Source: Streptomyces cyaneochromogenes
GTDB taxonomy: Bacteria; Actinomycetota; Actinomycetes; Streptomycetales; Streptomycetaceae
Assembly (NCBI RefSeq): GCF_003963535.1
Contig: NZ_CP034539.1
Location: 6,262,001-6,326,000 of the forward strand
Length of the DNA stretch: 64,000 nt
Direction of reading: 5' to 3'
In this document: positions 42,356 to 51,236 of the stretch, in pieces
How positions within the stretch are numbered: position 1 is the stretch's first letter
How the letters are laid out: each line of letters opens with the position of its first letter
Made by a program: the position numbers and the translations under genes
The notes under the pieces: model-generated
Database searches by the model: none
Told to the model about the DNA's origin: nothing
The model's input: the letters and a program-made list of their open reading frames with translations, nothing else

Positions 42356-43777
42356 TTACGGCGTCAGGGACTGGCCCAGACGGGCGCCCGCGGGCGTGCC
42401 CAGGGCCGGGCGGCCGTAGTACACCCCGCTGGTCGCGACCAGACCGGTGCCGTTGCCGTCCAGCTGGAGGATCGTTCCGTCGTCGGCGTTCTCGCCCTCC
42501 ACGCCGATGGCCGCGTCCGTACGGCCGTCGGCGTCGAGGTCGGCGAGGGTGACGGCGGAGCCGAAGCGGTCGGCGGCCTCAGCGGTGCCGGTGACACCGG
42601 TGGTGTTCTGGGTGAGGGCGCGGGCACCCTCACCCGTGAGGCCGGTGGCCGAGCCCTTCAGAAGCAGGGTGGCGCCGGCGTCCGAGAGGGCCGGGCCGTC
42701 CGTGGCGGTGAGGTCCTCGCCGGGCAGACCGGTCAGGACGTCGGCAAATCCGTCGCGGTCGACGTCGGCCACGGTGACCGAGGCGCCCATCCGGTCCCCG
42801 GACTCGTCGGCCCCGGGCACTCCGGCGGTGTTCTGGTCGACGGTGTGCGCTCCGTCCACGGTGAGCCCGTCGACGCTGCCGAGGATCACTCGCACGTTGC
42901 CGCCGACGACGCCGAAGTAGGGGCTGTCCGGGGCGCCGACGACCAGGTCGGCGAAGCCGTCACCGTTGACGTCGCCCGTCGCGGCCGAACCGGTGCCCGC
43001 GTCGGAGAAGCCACCGACGCGCTCCAGGCCGGTGGCCGACCCCTTGAACGTGGCGATCCGTCCGGAACCACTGGCGTCGAGGTAGTCGGCGGCGGCGTCC
43101 GGGAACCCGTCGGCGTTGAAGTCGCCCACGACCAGGCTGTTGTCGCGCGGCACGTTCTCGTCGTCCCAGCGGCCGAACTCCCAGGACCGGGTCGCGCCGG
43201 TCGCGCCGTCGAACAGCCACCAGTGCGCGGGGCGCCCCAGGGCCACGGAAAGGACGTCTGCCTTGCCGTCGGCGTTGAAGTCCGCCACGGCGACGTCCGT
43301 GCCGAGGCGTTCCCCGCCCACCCGGTTCGCGGCGGGCACCGTGAGGGTCGTGGCGCGGTCCAGCGAGGGACCGTACAGGACGGTCACCTCGCCGGTGTCC
43401 GTGCGCCCCTCGGCGTCGTCCACGCCCGGCGCGCCGACGACGAGGTCGGCGTGACCGTCACCGTCGACGTCGCCCCAGGCGCTGCTCGCGCCGAAGAGGT
43501 CTCCGTCCTGCCCGCCGCCGGGCCGGGTGAGGCTCAGCTTCGCGGCCGCCTCCGGGCCGTCCGGCCCGCCGGGTACGACGGTGACCGAGCCGGGGCCGGC
43601 CTGGGGGAGGCCGGCGACCAGGTCGGTGTAACCGTCGCCGTTGAAGTCGGCGCTCTGCGGCGCGGCCGCCGGCGCCGACTGCTCGGTGGGAGCGGCGGCG
43701 GCCGGAACCACGGCCGCCGCGGTCAGCAGCCCGGACACCAGGACGGCGCCCGCACCACTGATCAACGTGCGTGTCAT
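42356..43777 (-). CDS. Secreted FG-GAP repeat (integrin-like beta-propeller) protein
   Basis: 473 residues from ATG 43777 (GGAG six bases upstream). Signal peptide about 1-29 (LLTAAAVVPAAAAP), then seven or so FG-GAP repeats with calcium-binding loops such as DFNGDGYTDLV, DVDGDGHADLV, DFNADGKADV and DVDRDGFADVL. The end, LGTPAGARLGQSLTP, nearly matches that of the next protein (LGTPTDAHLGQTLTP), so the two propellers are paralogues. Probably an extracellular binding or structural protein. Lies 58 bases after the amidase gene on the same strand; an operon is likely. Confidence 0.9.
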   Translation of the reverse strand: MTRTLISGAGAVLVSGLLTAAAVVPAAAAPTEQSAPAAAPQSADFNGDGYTDLVAGLPQAGPGSVTVVPGGPDGPEAAAKLSLTRPGGGQDGDLFGASSAWGDVDGDGHADLVVGAPGVDDAEGRTDTGEVTVLYGPSLDRATTLTVPAANRVGGERLGTDVAVADFNADGKADVLSVALGRPAHWWLFDGATGATRSWEFGRWDDENVPRDNSLVVGDFNADGFPDAAADYLDASGSGRIATFKGSATGLERVGGFSDAGTGSAATGDVNGDGFADLVVGAPDSPYFGVVGGNVRVILGSVDGLTVDGAHTVDQNTAGVPGADESGDRMGASVTVADVDRDGFADVLTGLPGEDLTATDGPALSDAGATLLLKGSATGLTGEGARALTQNTTGVTGTAEAADRFGSAVTLADLDADGRTDAAIGVEGENADDGTILQLDGNGTGLVATSGVYYGRPALGTPAGARLGQSLTP

Positions 43778-43835
43778 CGAATCTCCGGTGAAGGTGATGG
43801 TCGTGTGGCTACAAGTGCGCTGGTCCACGGGGGTG

Positions 43836-46574
43836 TCACGGCGTCAGCGTCTGACCGAGGTGGGCGTCGGTCGGGGTGCCCAGCGTGGTCTTGCTGTAGA
43901 TGACCGCCTGGGTGTAGCCGAGGCCCGTGCTGTTGCTCGGGAGGTACAGGACGATGCCGTCCGTGCCGTCCTCGCCCTCCGCGCCGAACGTCAGGTCCGC
44001 GCGGCCGTAACCCGACAGGTCCGTCAGCGAGACGGCGGAGCCGAACAGGTCGCCGGTCTCCGCGGAGCCGGGGACGCCGGACGTGTCCTGCGAGACGCGG
44101 ATCGAGCCGGTGCCGGTCAGCCCGGTCGACGTGCCCTTGACCAGCAGCGCGTCACCGGCGTTGGACTGGTTCACGCCGTCGCGCGGGAAGTCCTCGCCGG
44201 GGACGCCGGTGAGGGCGTCGGCGAAGCCGTCGGCGTTGTAGTCGCCGACCGAGACGGAGGCGCCGAACAGGTCACCGGACTCGTTGCCGCCGGCGACGTT
44301 CGCCGTGTCCTGGTGGATCGTCGTCATGCCGGTCGTGGTGAAGCCGGTCGATGTGCCCGGGACCATCGTGATCTGGCCGCCCGACAGACCGCCCGACTCG
44401 GACGCCACCGGCTGCCCGATGACGATGTCGTCGTAGCCGTTGCCGTTGACGTCGCCCGCGGCGATGGAGCGGCCGCCCTTGACGGAGATGACCCCGGCCT
44501 TGGTGAGGCCGGTCGCCGAGCCCGCGAAGCGGACCACGCGGCCGATGCCGCCCGTGTCGCGGTAGTTGAGGGCGACGTCCGCGTAGCCGTCCCGGTTGAA
44601 GTCGCCGGTCGCGGCGTCCAGATAGGCGACGGACCCGGTGGCCGTGGTGAGCGTGCCGGTCGCCGTGGCGCCTCCGGTCAGCCGGGCGCTGAAGTTGCCG
44701 CCCTTGCCGGTGCCGGCCGCGAACACGTCCGCCTTGCCGTCGCCGTTGAAGTCGCCGACCGCGACCGTGGAGCCGAGCTTGGCGCCGGCCGCCGTGACGC
44801 TGCCCGACGTGGTGTACGAGAAGCCGGTGTTCAGCGCCGGGCCGTACAGGACCGTGACCTGGCCCCGGTCCGCGTTGCCGCTGGTGTCGTCCTCACCGGG
44901 CGCGCCGATCGCGAGGTCGGCGTAGCCGTCGCCGTTGACGTCGCCCCACGCCGTGGACGCGCCGAAGTTGTCGCCGGACTCGTGGGAACCGGGGACGCCG
45001 GTGCTGTTCTGGGTGAGCGTCAGCTTCGAGGCGGTGACCGGACCGTCGAGGCCGCCGGGGACGACGGTGACGGTGCCGCCGTTGGTCAGTGCGCGGGGGG
45101 TGCCGGTGACCAGGTCGGTGACGCCGTCGCGGTTGACGTCCGAGGTGGCCAGGGCATGCGAGATGCCCGGGGTCTTGGCGACCTGGGCGATCCGGCTGAG
45201 CTTGGGGTAGAGGCCCGCGCCCGGGCAGGCCGTGGAGTTGGTGTCCCGGTGGCCGAAGACGCGGGGCAGCGTGACCGACGTGCCCTTGGGGATCTTGTTG
45301 CCGCTGTACCCCTGGTCGACGCCGGACGTCAGCGTGACCTTGCCGGTCGGGTCGATGCCGTACATCCCGAACTTCCAGGCCACGATCCGCGCGATGGCGT
45401 CCATGCCCGCGCGGCTGGGCGTGGCCTTCTCGAAGTTGCCGATGAAGGAGATGCCGACCGTGTTGGTGTTGAACCCGGCGTCGTGCGCGCCGATCACCGG
45501 CAGGTCCATGCCGCCGCTGCGGCCTTCGAAGATCTGGCCGCACCGGTCGACGACGAAGTTGTAGCCGATGTCGAAGTAGCCCTGGCTGATGTGGGCCTGC
45601 TGGATGGTGCGCAGCCGGGCCGCGGACTCGGCGCAGGACAGGCCGTTGTCGCTGTCGACGCCGGTGTGGTGGACGACGGCGGCCTTGATCTCGGTGCCGT
45701 ACTCCGGAGTTCCGTCGTAGTCCGTGGACGCGCCCCATTCGGCCTGTGTGATGACCGGCGGCTTGACGACCGTGGAGGGCCGGGGCGCGGGGACCGTGGA
45801 CGTCGGGGTCGGGGTCGGGGACGCCGTCGGGGAGGTGGACCCGGTGGGCGTCTCGGTCACCGTCGGGGTGTCCGTCGGCGCAGGGGAGCCGGTCGGGGTG
45901 GCCGGGTCGGTCGGCGTCACCGTCTCCGTCGGTGTGGCGGTCTCCGTCGGGGTGACGGTGTCGGCCGGTACCGGGGGCTCCGTGGCCGGCGTCGTGGTCT
46001 CCTCCGCCACGAAAGCGGCCGGGGTGGTCGCGCCCTCCGGGTCCGTGCCCGGGTCGAGCAGCTTGACGTCCATGCCGGCCGGCTGGCCGCCCACCTCGGT
46101 GCCGTCCGCGTTCACGACGCGCACCTCGATGCCGTCGGAGTCGCCGGTCCACACCGACTCCGTACCGCCGCGCAGGGCCGCCCGTTCGCCCTCCGCGCCG
46201 TCCGCCTGGCTGGGCTCGACCGTCACCTTCTGCCAGCCGGACCACTCGCCGGTCTCGATGTCCCGGGTGCGTACCTCGGGCGTGCCCTTGGCCTGGGCCT
46301 CGGGGTCGTTCCACGTCAGCACGACCGCGCTGAAACGATTTGTCTCCTGCTTGGCCAGGCCCCTGCGGCCGGAGCCGCGGTCCTTGAGCTTGAGCGTGTG
46401 GATCGACGGCTTACGGCCGTCCGGCTCGGCGTCGGTCGGCGCGGACGGATCCGCCATCGCGTATGTCACGACACCCGCACCGCTCAGCACGACGGCTCCC
46501 ACCGTCAGCCACGTACGTCTCTTGAGGCTGAGCGGTTTGTACGCATGGGTCCTGCGAGGACTCAACTGTCCCAC
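43836..46574 (-). CDS. N-acetylmuramoyl-L-alanine amidase (PGRP) fused to an FG-GAP propeller
   Basis: 912 residues. A basic N-terminus and one helix (about 20-42), a beta domain (about 60-190, TNRFSAVVLTWNDPEAQA...), a Thr/Pro-rich linker made of TPTET-type repeats (about 205-270), a PGRP/amidase domain (about 275-440), then FG-GAP repeats to the end. The amidase shows ITQAEWGAS, AVVHHTGV (zinc His), IGYNFVVDRCGQIFEGR and GHRDTNSTACPG (zinc His and Cys). It should cut the bond between MurNAc and L-alanine in peptidoglycan outside the cell. The fused propeller may target it to wall polymers. First gene of a pair with the FG-GAP protein. Confidence 0.93.
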   Translation of the reverse strand: MGQLSPRRTHAYKPLSLKRRTWLTVGAVVLSGAGVVTYAMADPSAPTDAEPDGRKPSIHTLKLKDRGSGRRGLAKQETNRFSAVVLTWNDPEAQAKGTPEVRTRDIETGEWSGWQKVTVEPSQADGAEGERAALRGGTESVWTGDSDGIEVRVVNADGTEVGGQPAGMDVKLLDPGTDPEGATTPAAFVAEETTTPATEPPVPADTVTPTETATPTETVTPTDPATPTGSPAPTDTPTVTETPTGSTSPTASPTPTPTSTVPAPRPSTVVKPPVITQAEWGASTDYDGTPEYGTEIKAAVVHHTGVDSDNGLSCAESAARLRTIQQAHISQGYFDIGYNFVVDRCGQIFEGRSGGMDLPVIGAHDAGFNTNTVGISFIGNFEKATPSRAGMDAIARIVAWKFGMYGIDPTGKVTLTSGVDQGYSGNKIPKGTSVTLPRVFGHRDTNSTACPGAGLYPKLSRIAQVAKTPGISHALATSDVNRDGVTDLVTGTPRALTNGGTVTVVPGGLDGPVTASKLTLTQNSTGVPGSHESGDNFGASTAWGDVNGDGYADLAIGAPGEDDTSGNADRGQVTVLYGPALNTGFSYTTSGSVTAAGAKLGSTVAVGDFNGDGKADVFAAGTGKGGNFSARLTGGATATGTLTTATGSVAYLDAATGDFNRDGYADVALNYRDTGGIGRVVRFAGSATGLTKAGVISVKGGRSIAAGDVNGNGYDDIVIGQPVASESGGLSGGQITMVPGTSTGFTTTGMTTIHQDTANVAGGNESGDLFGASVSVGDYNADGFADALTGVPGEDFPRDGVNQSNAGDALLVKGTSTGLTGTGSIRVSQDTSGVPGSAETGDLFGSAVSLTDLSGYGRADLTFGAEGEDGTDGIVLYLPSNSTGLGYTQAVIYSKTTLGTPTDAHLGQTLTP

Positions 46575-46681
46575 CCCTAGGAAATGGTCACGGTCGCATC
46601 ACCTGTCACACAGGTGGCATCTACAGACAGCGCACAGGCTGCGGGTTCTGTCACTCGGTGACATCGGGCTCGACAGGGAGG

Positions 46682-47617
46682 TCAGCCGATGGCGATACGG
46701 GGACGGGCGGACGGTGTGATCCAGCCCATGATCCGGTCCATGGTGGCGCGAGGCACCGACACGCAACCCGCCGTCGCGCCACTGCCGTTCACGTGCAGGA
46801 AGATGCCTGCGCCGCGGCCGGGTGTCGCGGGCCAGCGGTTGAAGTTGATGACGAGCGCCTTGGCGTACTGGGTGGGGTAGTTGATGAGGTGCTCACTGCC
46901 CCGGTCGCCGGACTCGGTGAGCGGGAAGTCCGCGCCCTGCTCGCCGTGCATGGAGTTGTAGAACCTCGACTCGGGGTCCTGCACCCACCAGTCGTCGTCG
47001 GTGACCTGGTGGTACGGCATGGCGGTGCCGCCGGCCACGTGGCCGAAGCCCTCGGTGATGGTGTACGTGCCGGTGGGCGTGGTGTAGGTGCTCTGCCGAC
47101 GGGTCGCCCCGTCGGTCACGCCGTTGGAGCCGACCCGGCCCGCGCCCGTGCTGAACTGCGCCTTCCAGCCGGAGGACCCCTTGGCCCAGGCGGTGACGGT
47201 GGCGTAGGAGCCGCTCGCCTTGACGGTGATCAGCTGGGTGGCGTCGCCCACCTCGACCGGCACGGGGAAGTCGGGCGCGGCGGGCGCGGCGGGTGCCGCG
47301 TCGCCGGACCCCTGCCCGGAGCCGCTCGCCGAGCCGCTCGTCTCCTTCGCCGCGCCGGCCTTCGCGGAGCCGGACGCCGAGGGCGAGGCGGACGCGCGGT
47401 CGGAGGCGGAGGCCGAGGGGCCGGCGGAGGTGGTGGCGGAGGAGCTCGGTGACGGGGAGCCGGAGGCGTCGGCGGGGCTCTCCTGCTGCGTCCGCGGTGC
47501 CTCGACCGAGTCGGCGGACGCCGCCTGTGGGTCGTCCGGCCCGCCGCAGGCGGACGTCATCACCAGCGCGCCGACCACGGCGGTGGTGACCAGAATCCGG
47601 CGGGGGAATACCTGCAC
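46682..47617 (-). CDS. L,D-transpeptidase-like lipoprotein
   Basis: 311 residues from GTG 47617, fixed by AAGGAG six bases upstream. Lipobox VMTSAC with Cys24, then a Ser/Ala-rich linker of about 100 residues and a YkuD domain with His275 (FLHVNG) and Cys285 (ATAGCVSVP). YkuD enzymes make 3-3 cross-links in peptidoglycan or attach proteins to it; this subgroup (TTPTGTYTITEGFG..., PYHQVTDDDWWVQDPES) also contains members of unproven activity. A TTGACA promoter lies upstream. Confidence 0.88.
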   Translation of the reverse strand: MQVFPRRILVTTAVVGALVMTSACGGPDDPQAASADSVEAPRTQQESPADASGSPSPSSSATTSAGPSASASDRASASPSASGSAKAGAAKETSGSASGSGQGSGDAAPAAPAAPDFPVPVEVGDATQLITVKASGSYATVTAWAKGSSGWKAQFSTGAGRVGSNGVTDGATRRQSTYTTPTGTYTITEGFGHVAGGTAMPYHQVTDDDWWVQDPESRFYNSMHGEQGADFPLTESGDRGSEHLINYPTQYAKALVINFNRWPATPGRGAGIFLHVNGSGATAGCVSVPRATMDRIMGWITPSARPRIAIG

Positions 47618-47701
47618 GCTGAGCTCCTTGACGGCATGGCGACGGGACCGCGCGGGCGTGTGTCGCACGGTCTGCGGGAGGTCATGGACTACCGGCTCGG
47701 G

Positions 47702-47731
47702 GTTTTAGTTACGTGGCGAAACCGGTGTCAA
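47702..47731 (-). promoter_or_regulatory. Candidate vegetative promoter of the L,D-transpeptidase gene
   Basis: On the minus strand TTGACA (47731-47726) is followed after 18 bases by TAAAAC (47707-47702). The spacing suits the main sigma factor HrdB. The start codon is about 85 bases downstream. Confidence 0.6.
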
Positions 47732-47849
47732 GTGAGGCCGCAAAAGGGCTGTTAAGGAGCGAACCGCCCAATTGTGTCGACGTCGACGAGGAGTGAACGA
47801 GGAGGCGAGGCCGGGTCCTTGGCGGACGCGGCCCCGCCGGCCCGAAGGG

Positions 47850-48722
47850 TCAGGAAGCCCAGACCTCGGCCTCGTCGGCCGGGACGGTGGTGGCCAGGCC
47901 CAGCTCCTTGCGGGCGGCGACCGTCTTGTTCGGGTCGATACCGGTGAACGCCGGGTCGTACGCGATGTAGAACGCGTCCGCGTCGGCGGCGTTCGCGGCC
48001 TTCTTCCACTGCTCGGCCGTCTTCGTCAGCTGCTCGCGGAGCTTGCCGACCTCCGTGCCCTCGATGCCCTTCAGGCCCGCGAGGTGCGCGTCGAGGGCGG
48101 CGGCGACGGCCTTCGCCTGCGCCTTGTAACCCTTCAGGTCGTCCTCGACGTAGTCCTTGTCGGACTGGTTCGCCCACAGAGCGTCGTAGACGCCGTTCGA
48201 ACCCTTCAGGAAGGAGGTCTGCTCGGGCTTCAGCTTCGCGTTCAGCGCACCGGTGAACGTGCCCGACTCCTTGGTGTAGGTGCAGGTCACGGCGCGGTCG
48301 CCGGTCGCCCAGCTCTCCTGGGTCGGGGTGTAGTAGAAGACGGCGACGCCCTTGGGAAGCGCCCAGGTGTCCGGGGCGAGCTTCGCCGCCTCGACCGGGC
48401 AGCGCTCGTCGGCGACGGCCGAGATCGCCTCGTCGCCGGGGTACTTCGCCGCCTCGTCGACCTTGAACTCGCCGACGACCTGACCCGCGTGCGCCTCGTC
48501 GCAGGGCACGATCTCGACGAGGACCTCCTCGCCCTCGCCCTTGTTGTTCGGGTTGTAGCAGTCCCCGAGGTCCAGCGAGAACACCGACCGCTGGCGGGCC
48601 ACCTTCTTGGCGCCGTCCTTGGCGCTGTCGATGGCTTCCGAGCACCCGGCCGCGCCGATCGCGAGCAGGGCGACGACGGCAGATATGCCACGAAGGGGAC
48701 GAGACGGGGTGCGGATTGCCAT
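47850..48722 (-). CDS. Septum-formation-domain lipoprotein
   Basis: 290 residues. Lipobox LLAIGAAGC with Cys27; then the septum-formation domain (about 46-110: LDLGDCYNPNN...VEIVPCDEAHAGQVVGEFKV...AISAVADERC) with paired cysteines; then a second Cys-containing strand region (AVTCTYTKESGTFTG) and a helical C-terminus (LKGYKAQAKAVAAALDAHLAGLKGIEGTEVGKLREQL). The domain is common in actinobacterial surface proteins; the link to septation is weak. Possibly tethered outside the membrane. Confidence 0.82.
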   Translation of the reverse strand: MAIRTPSRPLRGISAVVALLAIGAAGCSEAIDSAKDGAKKVARQRSVFSLDLGDCYNPNNKGEGEEVLVEIVPCDEAHAGQVVGEFKVDEAAKYPGDEAISAVADERCPVEAAKLAPDTWALPKGVAVFYYTPTQESWATGDRAVTCTYTKESGTFTGALNAKLKPEQTSFLKGSNGVYDALWANQSDKDYVEDDLKGYKAQAKAVAAALDAHLAGLKGIEGTEVGKLREQLTKTAEQWKKAANAADADAFYIAYDPAFTGIDPNKTVAARKELGLATTVPADEAEVWAS

Positions 48723-48998
48723 GACGTGTACATCCTCTTATGTGAACTTTATGGGGAGTGGCGCGTGCATCGTATGCCACTCCTGTGGCAGGCCTGTGTG
48801 GGGTTACTTGCCGGTCGACCGTCGACGCGCCGTGATGGTTGTAAGCGGACGCGTGAGAAATCAAAAGGTTGTACGACTTCTGTGATCTTGCTGTGTGTGA
48901 ATGAACACCCTCGTTACCCGTGATGCTCATGAGGTGACATCCGCTGGGTCATCGGAAGGACCAGAAGGAGTCCTTGACCAGCAAAAGGGTTGGGGCCC
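48723..48998. promoter_or_regulatory. Divergent upstream region, septum lipoprotein / hypothetical pair
   Basis: 276 bases between divergent genes. It includes an AT-richer part near 48855-48925. No clear operator. Nothing gene-like seen. Confidence 0.4.
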
Positions 48999-49430
48999 AT
49001 GAGCACAGTGGACGAACGCGCGCCGCGCGCACGAGAGATGCGCCCGTACGCCGCGGCCTTCGTCGCCCGCGTCACCGCCGGCAACCGGCTGCCGCTGGAC
49101 TACTCGGTGGCCAGCCTACGCATCGTCGATTTCCTCATCGACGGACTACGCAAGGGTGGTGCGGACCGGGACCGGGTGCGGGGGGCGCTGCTGGGGCTCG
49201 GGGCATACGTCGGTGAGGTGCTCGTGCGCCACGCGGGGGCGGTGTGGGTGGACTACGACGCCGACCAGCGGGCCTACTTCGGCCAGCCGGTCGGGGTGCG
49301 GATGCCGGACGAGCGGGTCTGGAATCCCCTCGGCAAGGTCCGCAACCGCTTCGACCTCGGCGGGCCGGACGAGTCGCTGCAGACCTTCTACCTGACCCTG
49401 CACGGGCGGGCACGGAAGGCGGCGGCATGA
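48999..49430 (+). CDS. Hypothetical protein, paralogue of the gene at 31438
   Basis: 143 residues from ATG 48999; AAAGGG lies 9 bases upstream. It shares the LDYSxxSLxxVDxxIxGLR...LGLGAYxGEVxVRxxGAxW core with the protein at 31438-31833, then differs (DYDADQRAYFGQPVGVRMPDERVWNPLGKV). No function is known. Its stop overlaps the start of a lipoprotein gene (ATGA), so the two are translationally coupled. Confidence 0.78.
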   Translation: MSTVDERAPRAREMRPYAAAFVARVTAGNRLPLDYSVASLRIVDFLIDGLRKGGADRDRVRGALLGLGAYVGEVLVRHAGAVWVDYDADQRAYFGQPVGVRMPDERVWNPLGKVRNRFDLGGPDESLQTFYLTLHGRARKAAA

Positions 49431-50293
49431 GCAACCGCCACTGCGCCGCGGCCGCGTTCCTCGTCGCCGCGGTCCTGACAGGCTGCTCGGGCCTGACGGA
49501 CGACTCGGGCTCGCCGGACGAGGCAAAGCCCCTCGAGTCCGCCGAGTCCGTCGAGTCCGCCGAGCCCCGGCCCCGGACCGCCGCCGACTTCCTGGCCCGC
49601 GCCGAGCAGGCCATGGCCGCCGAGAAGGGCTGGACGTTCGCGGTGGAGGGACGCGAGGGCATCGTCCTGCAAGGGCAGGAGAGCGCCGCGACCTACACGG
49701 CCACGGTGCACCGCACGACCGGCGGCGCGTGGGCGCTGCACTCGCAGGGCTCCAGCCGCAGCAGCAAGGGCGTCACCGAGGCCGAGGAGATCTACGTCGT
49801 CGACGGCACGGCCTACGTCAAGGAGGGCACCGCCGCCTGGAAGCACGGGCCGCTCTCCGACCCGGAGTTCGCGGACCAGGTCGAGGACCCGGTGGCCGCG
49901 CTCGACGCGTTCCGGGAGTACGGCGAGGCGGTCTCGGTGTCCGAGGACGAGGAGACGGACGGAGGGGTCCGGCTGAGCGTCCGCACGACATCCGCCGCGC
50001 TGACCGCCGTACGGGAGCAGCGCGTCGTACAAAAGGCGCTGCGCGAACTCGCCCCCACCCTGAAGCAGCTGCGGGCGGCCGGGGTCACGGCGCCCGAGAG
50101 CCGGATCCGGGTGGAGCGCGTCGAGGAGTCGGTCGTCCTCGCCCCCTCGACGTACCGGATCACCGCGCACACCTTCCGATGCGCCTTCCTCATCCCTTAC
50201 GGAGGACGGGACATCCGCTACGACCAGCTCGTGACGGAGCGGACCTCCGGGGCCTACGAAGAGGCCGTGGCGCTTCCGGAAGGAGTGGCGTGA
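49427..50293 (+). CDS. Lipoprotein of unknown function
   Basis: 288 residues. Lipobox AAVLTGC with Cys20, a disordered ESAESVESAEP linker, and a beta-rich domain (TAADFLARAEQAMAAEKGWTFAVEGREG...YVVDGTAYVKEGTAAWKHGPLSDPEFADQVEDPVAALDAFREYG) resembling actinobacterial LppX/LprG-like or LolA-like folds, which carry lipids. The fold assignment is tentative. Coupled to the upstream hypothetical gene. Confidence 0.75.
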   Translation: MSNRHCAAAAFLVAAVLTGCSGLTDDSGSPDEAKPLESAESVESAEPRPRTAADFLARAEQAMAAEKGWTFAVEGREGIVLQGQESAATYTATVHRTTGGAWALHSQGSSRSSKGVTEAEEIYVVDGTAYVKEGTAAWKHGPLSDPEFADQVEDPVAALDAFREYGEAVSVSEDEETDGGVRLSVRTTSAALTAVREQRVVQKALRELAPTLKQLRAAGVTAPESRIRVERVEESVVLAPSTYRITAHTFRCAFLIPYGGRDIRYDQLVTERTSGAYEEAVALPEGVA

Positions 50294-50439
50294 CGGTCCC
50301 CCTGTGACACTTCTGTGAGGCCGGGCGCTGTTGACCGTGGGGGAACGTGGGCAAGGGTGGCCGTACCCCGAGGTAGGGATTCGCCACGAACCAGTACGGA
50401 CGAGGACAGTTCTTGGGCCGAGGAGGGGACACCCGCCGC

Positions 50440-51030
50440 GTGCATGCGCACGACGGGGAATTGGGCGCGGCTGTCGCGCGGGCCCAGGAAGGTGACGAGG
50501 CCGCCTTCACGATCATGTACCGGCTGGTGCAGCCGGGACTGCTCGGGTACCTGCGCGGTCTGGTCGGGGACGATGCCGAGGACGTGGCGTCCGACGCCTG
50601 GCTGGAGATCGCCCGGGATCTCGGCCGGTTCAAGGGTGACGGAGCGGGCTTCCGCGGCTGGAGCGCGACCATCGCCCGGCACCGGGCGCTGGACCATCTG
50701 CGTCGGCAGAAGGTACGGCCCCGGTCGTCGGCGCTCGAACAGGATGTGCTGGACCTGCCCGGTCCGCACAGCACGCACGACCAGGCCCTGGAGTCGCTCT
50801 CCACGGAGCAGGCCCTGGAGCTGGTCCGCGGGCTGCCGCGGGACCAGGCCGAGGCGGTGTTGCTGCGGGTCATCGTCGGTCTCGACGCCCCCTCCGCGGC
50901 ACGCGTCCTCGGCAAACGACCGGGCGCGGTGCGGACGGCCTCGTACCGGGGTCTGAGGCGCCTGGCGAAGCAGCTGGGCGTCGCAGGTGTGACGGATGAC
51001 GGCCCCCGGACGCTGGGGGAATCGAAATGA
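50440..51030 (+). CDS. ECF-type sigma factor (first copy)
   Basis: 196 residues from GTG 50440, aligned with the start of the second copy; TTG 50413 is possible (GAGG before it). Region 2 (LVQPGLLGYLRGLVGDDAEDVASDAWLEIARDLGRFKGDGAGFRGWSATIARHRALDHLRRQ) and region 4 (LPRDQAEAVLLRVIVGLDAPSAARVLGKRPGAVRTASYRGLRRLAKQL) are intact; region 3 is absent. It directs RNA polymerase to specific promoters, probably in an envelope-stress response. Followed 206 bases later by a single-helix membrane protein, possibly its regulator. Confidence 0.92.
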   Translation: MHAHDGELGAAVARAQEGDEAAFTIMYRLVQPGLLGYLRGLVGDDAEDVASDAWLEIARDLGRFKGDGAGFRGWSATIARHRALDHLRRQKVRPRSSALEQDVLDLPGPHSTHDQALESLSTEQALELVRGLPRDQAEAVLLRVIVGLDAPSAARVLGKRPGAVRTASYRGLRRLAKQLGVAGVTDDGPRTLGESK

Positions 51031-51236
51031 ACAGTGCGGGCGACTGCGGCGGCCAGGGCGGAACACCGGCCCCTCGCTGAGGCGAGGCGGTGTGCGGTGA
51101 GTCGAACAGGGCGTGGGGGACGTACAGGCTCTACGAGCCGGTGAGTCACAGCCGTCACAGAGATCACGTAGATCGCATACGACACATGCATCACGTGAAC
51201 CCATACACATCAGGTCGGACAGGAACGGGAACAGAC
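51031..51236. promoter_or_regulatory. Gap between sigma factor and membrane protein genes
   Basis: 206 bases. A short hairpin (CCTCGC, TGAG, GCGAGG-like, about 51073-51088) lies near the start. Whether 51237 is the true start of the next gene is not sure, so some of this could be coding. No clear promoter. Confidence 0.35.

Noticed and set aside
43641..46580. Long plus-strand frame opposite the amidase gene
   Set aside because: Low-complexity Arg/Gly/Val sequence; the minus strand has PGRP and FG-GAP motifs.
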